Assembly: GCA_963825315.1 (NCBI GenBank)
Contig: CAWGST010000001.1
Coordinates: 1,364,001 to 1,428,000, forward strand
DNA: 64,000 nt
Reading direction: 5' to 3'
Source of the DNA: DASRLE01 sp963825315
Lineage (GTDB): Bacteria; Verrucomicrobiota; Verrucomicrobiia; Limisphaerales; Palsa-1400
Both the position numbers and the translations under genes were made by a program. Positions 19,301-28,380 of the stretch are shown in pieces. Below the pieces are notes generated by a model that made no database searches, was not told the DNA's origin, and saw nothing but the letters and a program-made list of their open reading frames with translations. Numbering within the stretch: position 1 is the stretch's first letter; the number at the start of each line of letters is the position of its first letter.

Positions 19301-21088
19301 TGGCACTACATTTTCACTCCTTCCATCCGGACCGGCTCATGCCTTCTCCCGCAGGGTGGGCGGTAGAGCCACCCCCGCCGCGCGAAAGGCTTTATGCGCC
19401 TGGCCAACGACCTCGCTGCGCAGGACGAAGTGTTTGCTCTGAAACACCGCCTCGATCTCCTGGAGGTTATCCAAACCGCGTACGATTTCAGCCCACTCCC
19501 AACTTTCGCCCTTTTCTTCCAAGTGGTGCTCCAAGGCCCGGCGTAGCAGCAGAGCCAGAAAGCTGCAAAAGACATGGCCGCGAATGGTTTCGTCCCGCTT
19601 GTGATAAATGGGACGGGTTTCCAAGACCGATTTCATCGTGCGGAACATCTCCTCCACCATCCACAGTTCCTTGTAGGCTAAAGCAATATCCTGGGGTTTA
19701 TCCGCCAGGCTGGTCTGCAAGACCCATTTGCCGTCGTAAAGGGCTTCCGCTTTGATCTTCTCCTCGTCGATAACGAAATGTTCGCCCCGAGTCAGCCGCA
19801 GAAACTTCCGGTAGCCTTTGTTGCCAATCAAATCTTTGTCTCCGCGCTGGAGCTGCTGGCGCAAGTGCGCGATGATGGCCTTGCGGTCAGCGGCGTCCTT
19901 GCGCCGCTGTTCTTCATTCAAACAGACGATGTAGCGGCGGCCTTGCAGAGAGATTTCTCTTACCTTCAAGGGCGAGGGGTCTTGGATATCTGGCGCTCGG
20001 GCGTTACCTCCAGGTAAGGACTGCGGTCGGTTAAAACCTTTTCGCGGATTTCTTTCATGCTGCGCATGCGGGCCCCCAGGATGTAATCGCAGTCCAGCAC
20101 CTTCGATTCCAAGGCGGCGATGGTGCCGGCGCTCATCATGCCGCGATCGGAAACAATCGAGACCCGGCGCACCTGGAACCGCTCCCGCAGCCGCGCCACC
20201 ACCGGCAGAAGCGCGCTCACATCAGCCGTATTGCCCGGCCACAAATGGCAACACAGCGGCCAGCCCTCCCGGTCCAAGACCAAGCCGACCACCATCTGTT
20301 TGCAATCCGGGCGATGATCTTTGCTGTTGCCGTATTGTCCAATCTCCTGGCCGCCCTCGCCCTCGAAGTAAATCGAAGTGGTGTCGAAGAAAACCAGATC
20401 AATGGCGCTGAAAAGGTCTCGCCGCTGCTCAAAGAGTTGCTCCTCGATCCAATCCTTGGTGCAGCGGGGAGTGTTGAGCACCCGCGTCCCGGGTCGATCA
20501 TCCAGCGGTTCGCCCAGGAAAGCCATGGCGCGATAGAGATGATGCAAATCCAGCCCTTCGGTGCCCGGCAGCCGATAGGATTGGCGCCAGCGTTCCGCCG
20601 CTCGATCACTGCCGGAGGCGAAGAGCCGGTGAATAACAGTCAAGTAGACCGCCCGTTCCACATCGAATCCGTAGCGCCGCGCCGCCAAGGCCTCTTTGAT
20701 GACGCGCGCCACTCCCAAATCCTCCCACAATCGTCCGAAGACCAGGTTCCGGACTGACCCGCTGCACCTGGACGGCTTCGGTCTGGCCGGCGGCGTGCGC
20801 GTCGATCACCGCCAGTCTCTGGCAGAAGCGCAAACCCGAACGCAGGAGGGCGTCCAGTTGGCCGCTGGCCTGGAGGGCGTCCAAGCGCCCGAGGGCGCTT
20901 AAGACCCGCTGACGCACCTTTCCCTGTTCCCGAAAGCTTTCGACAATCTGCAGGTAGCCGTAAGAACCGGAATGTTTGACACGGAAAAACATCGCGTGCG
21001 CTCTTTTTGTCCTTACGAGGATGCCGCATCGGCCCGTGAGAATCAATAAACAATTGCCATCGTCGCGCAGAATTTGGCACTACATTTT
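19301..21088 (-). mobile_element. Degraded IS1634-like insertion sequence in RHS module 2
   Basis: A second IS1634-type element, related to but distinct from that at 6.5 kb. Its ends carry the same 14-bp motif tggcactacatttt in direct orientation (19301-19314 and 21075-21088), which may be the target duplication or part of the ends. A 16-bp inverted repeat lies just outside (19233-19248 and 21138-21153). Precise limits are uncertain. Confidence 0.65.
19337..20992 (-). pseudogene. IS1634-family transposase broken by two frameshifts
   Basis: Three consecutive frames form one transposase. From 20992 (MFFRVKHSGSYGYLQIVE) it runs to about 20750; then the DDE core follows (FFDTTSIYFEGEGGQEIG, VSIVSDRGMMSAG) to about 19980; then the C-terminal part (VVEEMFRTMKSV-type Glu region, read as WMVEEMFRTMKSVLETRP). 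The first break looks like a 4-bp duplication (GTCA); the second looks like a single lost base in an AAGACCCC context. It is either dead or affected by sequencing error. Confidence 0.8.
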
Positions 21089-21674
21089 GACTTTGTTGTC
21101 AACTGTTCCGAGGAGAAGACCGCGAAAAAAGCCCATTAACTGTAGAAGATGGGTCAAAGGTACCAAACGTTAGCGTCGTGCCGGATTGCGCTTGCCCAAT
21201 AATAATGGTTTGGGTAAATGGAAGATCATATGTATAGCCGTCAGGGCCATCAGGATTCCAATCAGTCTCAATTACGATGATAGCATAAAGATAATGAGTC
21301 CAGCAAAAGTCGGGGCCCTCGCTGTCAGCACCGCTTATGACAAGATTATTAGTGCCACAATTCGACCATGTCCCGGGTGAGTAACTTCCCGGGCAGTAGT
21401 AACTCGCTTTACCACTGTAACAAAAAACTTCATAGCCACCAACACAGCAAGAAGGATCGGTACTTGGAGCAATCGTAACTGTCATGCCAGAAGATCGGAA
21501 GGGCAAAAATACAATTCCCATCAAGAGAATCATAGTTTCCATTGCTATAAAGCGCTTGATGATCGGAATGCGCCCTAAAATGGGCGATGGGAAACTTTTA
21601 GATGAACGCGAGGAGCCGCGGTTGCAGCGAGAAATGCTGGATGTTTCAGTCTTTAAAATGAAGGGGGATTTCAT
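21089..21674 (-). pseudogene. RHS protein, module 2, N-terminal segment with signal peptide
   Basis: The likely native 5' end of the second RHS gene, 24 bp after the beta-helix gene, as in module 1. It has a basic start, a hydrophobic segment (METMILLMGIVFLPFRSSG) and a Cys-rich exported part (PSCCVGGYEVFCYSGKASYY). It runs into the IS1634-like element shortly after FGTFDPSSTVNG. The start could also be at 21544, which would give a tighter signal peptide. Assignment to the RHS gene is inferred from position and gene order, since the exact join across the degraded element is not restored. Confidence 0.6.
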
Positions 21675-21698
21675 ATTTTAATAGGCTCCCAGAAGATG

Positions 21699-23367
21699 TT
21701 AAGGGAGTTTTGAATTGTTGGCCGGCTGGGTGATCCAGACTGTCAGGCCAAGGTCTCCCGCCACATTCCAAGCGATTTCGCCGGAATCCACCAAGCCGTT
21801 GCCGTTGGCGTCTTCGAGATAATCCGGGATGCCATCCCCATTGCTGTCGAGCGGCAAGCCATTGGTGCAGGCCACATAATGAAAGCCGATACTGACTCTA
21901 TTGGTGCCCTCAACGGCGTTGTTCGTGGTCACTGTGTAGTGGTAAAGCCCGGCGTCGGGCGCGGAACGGCTCCCGGCATGGATGAGCGGCAGGTTGGTGA
22001 GGTAATAATACTTGCCCAGGGTCCCAATTTCGTAGGCCGGGCTGTTGGTTAAAATCACATCATGCGCCGCCACCGGAGTCGTCAAGGTGCTGCAATTGGT
22101 AACATAACCGTTGTAGTCGCAGACATCCGCAGTGTTGCCATCTTGCACCACGACGATAACTTGATCCAGCAAATTGTCCTCAATCGTCCAGATTCCCCCA
22201 TCTTCATGGTCGATACCGATCTCACCGCCGACAAAAAGATTATTAAAAAAGACGTTCGTTGCAGGCAGGGTCACATCAAAGTCGCTTACGTACGTGACGA
22301 CTCGATGAAACAGACAATTGGTAACCTGCATGCCGGGCGCCAGTGTGGTCACGACGCCGCCGTAGAACTGGCAATCCTGAAATCCGAGCTCAGGATTGTC
22401 GAAACTATCGCCGCAGTCAGCGTAAATCTGTTGCGCCCCATCGGGCAGAACAGACCAAATGGTAAAACGGAAATTGGCCGACGACGGCGTTGTCCAGTCG
22501 TCGCCTGTTGTAAAGTTTCCGAACCAACTGGGAAATTGCCAATAGCTTTCGTTTAGCCCAGCCGGCCCGATTTGTTCTTGCACAACATTGTAGATAACAA
22601 AATAATCAGGGGCTGTGGCTGTGCCTTCGAAACTAATAGTGGCTCCATTTACCGGCATCAGTCCAAAACCACCCCCCCACCACTCAAGGGATGGTTCGAA
22701 GATCGCCACGGCCGTCCCTGGCAGGGCTGTCATGTTAGCCCCGGATACCATTACATCATAGAAGGCATAGTCAATCGGGTCATAGTGGTAGCCCAAATCG
22801 GGGGTATCGGTGTCCCGCTGCGCTTGCGGAAACAATGTTACATCGGTCGTGATTGTAACATTGGTAGAGACAATTGGCGGATACGTGGTCAGGGTTTGCA
22901 AGTCCGCCAACAGAGCAGGATCAATGTTGGTCGTCCCCGCACCATGATTGGTGCTGCCATCGGCCAGGTAATAGCTCCGCGCCCCAACGGTCTGATAAAT
23001 CCCATTGCTGCTCGCGTTGGTGCAGCAATTGGTGAATTCAATGCCCGACGTGCCCGTCGCCGTGAAAATGCTGTTGGTTGCGTAGCAAAGATTGGTTGCC
23101 CCTCCCACGAACGTTCCCACCTGATCGGCTGTCACATTGTTGACGCTGAACGAAACATATCCAGATTGAATATCGGTGCCATACAACCCGTTTACACACT
23201 GGGAAAACAGCACGTTGTAAACATTAACCGGAAACCCCGGATTGGACCCGCTGTAAGCGGCGAAGTCATAAACTGCATACCAGCAGTTGATGAATTGACA
23301 GTCCCAAATTTCAATCGGATTGGAACCGATCGAAGTCATGGCTACCTGGAGCCCGAAGTTGGCATAG
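21699..23367 (-). pseudogene. Beta-helix-like secreted protein, module 2, C-terminal segment
   Basis: The C-terminal 555 codons of the partner protein. Repetitive Asn/Thr-rich rungs (IEIWDCQFINCWYAVYDF, LTNSPAYEIGTLGKYYYL) suggest a right-handed parallel beta-helix. Near the end is a calcium-binding type segment (LDSNGDGIPDYLEDANGNG) and the short tail GLTVWITQPANNSKLP, like the module 1 partner. It was cut by an IS1182-like element; the join reads LRFSYANFGLQVAM, in frame. Confidence 0.8.
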
Positions 23368-24847
23368 CAGACTGTTGAATTATTCTGTTTTATTTGAACA
23401 TTTATTTGACAAAGGCGTCTATTAATTATGTTCGCCGCCAAAGATAAAACGGTTCAGCCCGAGTTCTGGATCGCCGCTGCCCAAGTCGCCAAGCCAGCCA
23501 AGTCCACTTTTTACGCCAAGTTGGAGGAAACCTTGGAAAGCTTCGGTTTCGCCGCCAAGGTGCGCGCTCTCTGCGCTCCGGCTTACAAGAGCAGCGGGAG
23601 CGGTCGCCCCGGCATTGATCCGGTGGTTTATTTGAAGATGATGATGGTGGGTTTCTTCGAAAACCTTCCCAGTGAGCGGGCCATTGCCGCCCGGTGCGAC
23701 GATTCGATCGCGATCCGCGAATTCCTGCACTATGGCTTGACCGGAGCCACGCCCGATCATTCCAGCCTCTCGATCATTCGCCAAAGACTGGACGGGCCGG
23801 TTTACGAGCAAGTCTTCACCCTGGTTCTGTCCGCTCTCTCGGAGCATGGTCTGCTCCGGGGCAAGAATCTGGGGATAGATTCATCGGTTCTGGAAGCCAA
23901 CGCTTCCCTGCGTGGGTTGGTCAACCGGAACACCGGGGAAGCTTACTGGGATTATGTCAAACGGTTGGCGGCCGAGAGTGGGATTGATCCCCAGGACAGC
24001 GCGGCGGTGCGGAGGTTTGACAAGAAGCGTCCCAAAAAGATGAGCAATCAGGAATGGGAGAACCCGGATGACCCGGACGCCAAGATCGGCCCCAAGAAGG
24101 ACGGGGCGACGGACATGATTTACAAGCCCGAGACGGTGGTGGACTTGGACAGCGGGGCCATGGTGGGGGCGGAGATTTTGCCGGGGGATCAAACGGATCA
24201 CCAGGAGGGATGCACCCACATTTTGGAAGCGCAGAGCACGATCAACGCCGCCTGCGGCGAGGAAACCGAACTCTTAACCGTGGAGACGGCCACCGCCGAC
24301 AAAGGCTATTTCGAGGTGAGCGAATTGCAGGCCCTGCAGCACGAACAAATCAAGACCGTCATCTGCGATCCGATCCGTAACCGGCGCTTGGACAAACTGG
24401 ATGAGTCAGAACGGCAAGCCGTGCAAGCGGCGCGGCGCAGCACCCAAAGCAAATATGGTCAGAAACTTTTGCGTCGGCGGGGCATGCACCTGGAGCGGGC
24501 CTTCGCACACATTCTGGACTGTGGGGGGATGCGGCGGGCAACCTTGCGTGGACGGCAGAACCTGAACAAGCGGTTCAAATTGGCGGCGGCGTTTTACAAC
24601 TTATCGCAGTTGATGCGCAACCTTTTCGGAATCGGGACGCCCAAACAGTGCGAAGCGATGGGCGCAGGCGGGTTAGAAGCGGTTTTGGGACGTTTTGCCC
24701 TGTGGTTGATGGCCATAGTTGTCAACTGGACAAGTATAGCATCAAAAGAAGCCGAAAAGGTCACTTGGTTTGACTGGTCGGGCCAACTTATGGAAAAAGC
24801 GGCATGAAACGAACCGCTCCTAAAAAGCGCCTTTCTTCAACAGTCTG
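23368..24847 (+). mobile_element. IS1182-like insertion sequence (1480 bp)
   Basis: 12-bp perfect terminal inverted repeats (cagactgttgaa at 23368, complement ending at 24847) are flanked by the 4-bp direct duplication ATAG (23364-23367, 24848-24851). It is inserted in the opposite orientation to the host beta-helix gene. Confidence 0.9.
23428..24807 (+). CDS. IS1182-family transposase
   Basis: A 459-residue DDE transposase. An N-terminal DUF772-like region is seen (GSGRPGIDPVVYLKMMMVGF, then SERAIAARCDDSIAIREFL), followed by the triad: Asp in GKNLGIDSSVLEANAS, Asp in VETATADKGYFEVSEL, Glu in GMHLERAFAHILDCGGMRR. The Arg-rich end (RGRQNLNKRFKLAAAFYNL) fits IS1182/IS5-like enzymes. It is intact. 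Confidence 0.9.
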   Translation: MFAAKDKTVQPEFWIAAAQVAKPAKSTFYAKLEETLESFGFAAKVRALCAPAYKSSGSGRPGIDPVVYLKMMMVGFFENLPSERAIAARCDDSIAIREFLHYGLTGATPDHSSLSIIRQRLDGPVYEQVFTLVLSALSEHGLLRGKNLGIDSSVLEANASLRGLVNRNTGEAYWDYVKRLAAESGIDPQDSAAVRRFDKKRPKKMSNQEWENPDDPDAKIGPKKDGATDMIYKPETVVDLDSGAMVGAEILPGDQTDHQEGCTHILEAQSTINAACGEETELLTVETATADKGYFEVSELQALQHEQIKTVICDPIRNRRLDKLDESERQAVQAARRSTQSKYGQKLLRRRGMHLERAFAHILDCGGMRRATLRGRQNLNKRFKLAAAFYNLSQLMRNLFGIGTPKQCEAMGAGGLEAVLGRFALWLMAIVVNWTSIASKEAEKVTWFDWSGQLMEKAA

Positions 24848-26239
24848 ATAGGAGAAGCGCAGATGACTGAAAACGAACGAATTGGTCCCCGAACTCCCAA
24901 ATTCAAGACAATTGGCCGGGCCACGGCTGGGCGCGCCGGTGCTGCCGCTAATCTCCGATCCCACCGAGTTGTCGTTGATGCTGGTGAACACGCCCGGACG
25001 ATACGGCCCAGTCTCACAAACAATATTTGTCGCCGAAATAAATGGGTTGCCATTGTTCGTATACTTGACCACAGTTCCTCCTTCGATGGTCGCAGTGCCT
25101 GAAACGTTGATCTGCCCGGTCACCAGGTAAGTCGTGTCCCCTTGCAGGATGAGATTTGTTGTACCGCTCAACAGTTCGTAGTCCACCATCAGCCGGGGTT
25201 GAGTGGTCTCCGCCCGGGCTAGTTTCATCGGCCTTCCCACTTTGGCGGAGCCGCCGGGCCGGGATGGATTGGACTCCATAAAGACCATCCGCCGGACCGA
25301 GCCTCGGCCGGGCTTAAGATTCGAGGCCTGGGGCAATTCTTGCAGTTGATTGGAAATGGCCCGGTAAGGGATCGCCTCAATCAGAAATGTGCGGTCATCT
25401 ACCTTAATCCATTGTTTCGTGACCATCCCCGCCGTCACGGGCGCGTCCTGGCCCTTCAGAAACAACCCCTGGCCGATTCCCATTTTCATGTCGCCAAAGT
25501 CCAAAACCGGGTTGTCAGCGAAATTGCCGTTGGTTACGGCGGTCATTTCCGGCTGCGGTGGATTGAAGAATTCAGTATAGACCTGAAGGATCGTCGTCTC
25601 ATCGGAGAGTCCGTAACGGTCGGGAGCCGGCGGCGACTGGCGCAGCACAATGTCCTGGCTCAATCCGGCCTTGCTGTAGGTGTATTGCACATCCGCCGTC
25701 AGGTTGCTGAACGCGTCGGCGTACACCACCTGGTTGGGAGCGACAATGGCGCCGTTGCAGTCCTGCAACCGGGCAATGGCGGCGTTGGAACCGCTGGCCG
25801 TATCGTACCAAGCCATCCCAAACACAGTGCTCGTGAGTCGCTTGGCATCGGGAGTCGTGAGGGTCACCGCCCCATTCGGGGCGTTGGCATTGAGGGACCA
25901 CTGGACTTGGTGCCGGCCTTGAATGGCTTGCGCGCCGCCGTCCACCGAATCAACTTCTTCCACGGAATCGACATATTGGCCATCCTGCAAATAGCCCAAT
26001 CCCGTGGCCAACTCGGTGTAAGATTGCAGATTGCTCCTGACCACACCCGATTGATTGGTTTGCAAGACAGCCCGTTGCCAAACCTTCGAGTGCGGGCCGC
26101 GTTCCACGCAAACATAGTCACAGGGAATTGCCAGGCTTGTGCCAGATTGAATTTGTGCGGTGGCGCTGGAACTTGCCCAGATGCAAATGACAGCCGGCAA
26201 AGAGGTTACGAACACACGTCGGGCAAACTTCGTATTCAT
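24848..26239 (-). pseudogene. Beta-helix-like secreted protein, module 2, N-terminal segment
   Basis: Start at 26239 (MNTKFARRVFVTSLPAV), chosen for its signal peptide ending SSSATAQ. About 460 residues follow before the IS1182-like element, the last part turning into beta-helix rungs (LILQGDTTYLVTGQINVSG, GTVVKYTNNGNPFISATN). With the segment at 21699-23363 it rebuilds one frame of exactly 1019 codons when the element and one duplication copy are removed. It has the same gene order as the LamG-RHS pair: secreted partner first, RHS second. The function is unknown. Confidence 0.8.
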
Positions 26240-26562
26240 AGTTTTACTTGTCCCCGGAACCCAAGGAGGTCTGAAAATCACCGAAACAGGCCAGAATGAG
26301 CTTCGTTAATTTAACGACTATAAAATAATAAGGACTTTTTATGGAGTAATGTCAAGCGGTTTCTTTGATAAATTATTTTTTCTTTGTAATCGCCCCCCAC
26401 CAAATCGAGTCCACCCATCGTTTGCGCTCGTAAATACCTGACTGACAACGATTGTTGTACGATGTTAAAGGTGAAACAGGCGGTGCCGCAGCCTGATCAT
26501 TGTCAACTGTAAATAATTGCCAATTGTGTAAGTGACTGACTGCCAACTGGTTGTGACTTTGC

Positions 26563-26629
26563 AAAATGCCGAAATTTTCACGGTTTTTTTCCAGGCAGAT
26601 TGCTCTTGAGAAAATCGACCCCGAAAGCA
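26563..26629 (+). repeat. Intergenic repeat family, copy 1
   Basis: A segment sharing the pattern TTTCAC-R-GTTT, a spacer, GGC-R-GATT, CTTGAGAAAAT and ACCCCGAAAGC with 33149-33215, and in reverse orientation with 29901-29950. Similarity also extends upstream into an AACTGGTTGTGACT-like stretch shared with the 29.9 kb copy. It lies 155 bp before the lipoprotein gene in a 540-bp spacer that otherwise holds nothing I can name. Confidence 0.55.
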
Positions 26630-26783
26630 GCATTCCGGGCTCTGGCAAAATTGCTTCTGCGTGCAAAATGCAAGGTTTCGAAATCAGACTTGCGCCTTTT
26701 GAATCCTCTTGAATTCGGAAGCGAACGCATCCAACATCTGCCTTGTTGCGGGTTGCCGTGAAGGCGCCCGCGTCATCAAGTAT

Positions 26784-27158
26784 ATGTCAAAAATAAACAA
26801 ACTTTGCCTTCTGTCATTGCTGCCGGCGGTCTTGGCCGGTTGCAGCTCCATCACCAATTTAACCCCGACACAGTATCCGCGGGACGCCTCGGGCTATTAC
26901 CGGGTGGAGGCGATGTGGAAGAGCAACCAACGGGTCATCCGGCCGGACACCTTCAAACCTCTGGTGGTCGTTGATCTTCAAAATTATCCCATGCGGCCGG
27001 TGCCGCTGGTCAAGGACCGTTGGGAAGCGTTCATCCCCGTTCCGCCCGACAAGGATTTCGTCCGTTTCCATTACAAATTCGACTTCATGGATGATGCCTT
27101 TGGCAAGCCGAAGGGAGACAGCCTGATGTCCGCCCCATATCAACTGCACATTAAGTAG
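26784..27158 (+). CDS. Small predicted lipoprotein
   Basis: A 124-residue protein. The start at 26784 (MSKINKLCLLSLLPAVLAGC) gives a textbook lipobox LAGC; an earlier in-frame ATG at 26709 would spoil it. The mature part is one small domain with Tyr/Trp/Pro landmarks (YYRVEAMWKSNQRVIRP, FVRFHYKFDFMDDAFG), possibly an immunoglobulin-like fold. No enzyme motif. It is probably anchored in the outer or inner membrane facing the periplasm. Confidence 0.75.
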   Translation: MSKINKLCLLSLLPAVLAGCSSITNLTPTQYPRDASGYYRVEAMWKSNQRVIRPDTFKPLVVVDLQNYPMRPVPLVKDRWEAFIPVPPDKDFVRFHYKFDFMDDAFGKPKGDSLMSAPYQLHIK

Positions 27159-27183
27159 CGGGCATTGGCGCGCGCCAGGCCAA

Positions 27184-28380
27184 TCACGGCGCGCCGTCGC
27201 CGCGGGCTTGAAACGCGGCCTGATAGAGCCTGGCAAAGTCCGCCTCCGCCAGTGGGCGCGGGTTAAAAGTGGCGGTCCATTGTTTGGCCGCTTCGGCGGC
27301 CAGGCTGGGAATGGCGGCGGGATTCACAGGGCACTCTCCGAGGGAGCGGGGCATCCCGGCCAAATTCAACAACCAGTCCAGCCGCGAGATCAGGCGGCCA
27401 ATTCCCCCGCCGTGCAAGGCCTCGTAGAGGCACGCTGTTTCGGAATTCTCCGCGTTAAAACGAACGACCCAGGGCAGCATGATGCCGACCGCCTGGCCAT
27501 GGACGATTCGGAAATGAGCGGTCAGCGGATTGGCGGCCGCGTGAGCCGCGCCCAGCATGCTGTTTTCAATGGCCAACCCCGCCAGCGCGGCGCCCAGCAA
27601 CATTCCGGCCCGCGCCTCCAACTCATCCCCGTTCCGCACCACCCCGGGCAAAGAACTGGAGCAGAGCTGAAATGCCTCCCTGGAATAGGCCAGCGAAAGC
27701 GTGTTGCGCTTTGTGGTCACCGCCGTTTCCAACGCGTGGGACAAGGCGTCCACTCCCGTGCAAGCGGTGACGCGCGCCGGCTGTGAAACCGTCAGCGTCG
27801 GATCCAGAATCGCAATGCGGGCCGCGGCCTTCGGGTCGCCGCAGGCCATTTTTTGATGGGTGATTTCATCGGCGATCAAGGCGAAGGACTGGCACTCGCT
27901 CCCCGTGCCGGCGGTCGTCGGAATGGCGATCAAGGGCAGCATGGGCCGCGCGGCCTTGCCCACGCCCCGGTAATCCTGCATTCGTCCGCCGTTGGTCAGC
28001 AAAAAATTGCCACCCTTGGCTGTGTCCATGCTGCTGCCTCCCCCCAGGCCGATCATGCCGTCAATGGCCGCCGCCCTGGCCGCTTGCAGGCAATCCTGCA
28101 CATCGCGGGTGGTTGGGTTCTCCCGCACTTTGTCGAACACGACGGGTTCGATTCCGGCCCGCTGCAAGGATTGGCGGACGCGCTCCGCATGGCCGGCGGC
28201 GACCACGCCGGGGTCCGTGACCAGCAATGGCGTCTTCATCCCGATTTCAGCCGCCAATTCTCCTACGCGCTCCACGGCATCGAGGCCAAAAACCAGACGG
28301 GTGCGGGGTTGGTGATCGAACGCCGCAAAAGCCGCGGCGGCATTCCGGGGACTGTTCGCTGCATTTTGCGCGCTGCTCAT
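27184..28380 (-). CDS. Iron-containing alcohol dehydrogenase
   Basis: A 398-residue group III NAD(P)-dependent alcohol dehydrogenase. The nucleotide-binding GLGGGSSMDTAKGGNFL motif and the metal-binding region (AAHAAANPL, then HGQAVGIMLPWVVRF) are present. A Rossmann-like N-terminus (PLLVTDPGVVAAGHAERV) fits. Its start overlaps the stop of the aldehyde dehydrogenase gene by 4 bp (ATGA), so the two are translationally coupled and likely act on the same substrate, an aldehyde interconverted with alcohol and acid. The substrate is not evident from sequence. Confidence 0.88.
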   Translation of the reverse strand: MSSAQNAANSPRNAAAAFAAFDHQPRTRLVFGLDAVERVGELAAEIGMKTPLLVTDPGVVAAGHAERVRQSLQRAGIEPVVFDKVRENPTTRDVQDCLQAARAAAIDGMIGLGGGSSMDTAKGGNFLLTNGGRMQDYRGVGKAARPMLPLIAIPTTAGTGSECQSFALIADEITHQKMACGDPKAAARIAILDPTLTVSQPARVTACTGVDALSHALETAVTTKRNTLSLAYSREAFQLCSSSLPGVVRNGDELEARAGMLLGAALAGLAIENSMLGAAHAAANPLTAHFRIVHGQAVGIMLPWVVRFNAENSETACLYEALHGGGIGRLISRLDWLLNLAGMPRSLGECPVNPAAIPSLAAEAAKQWTATFNPRPLAEADFARLYQAAFQARGDGAP

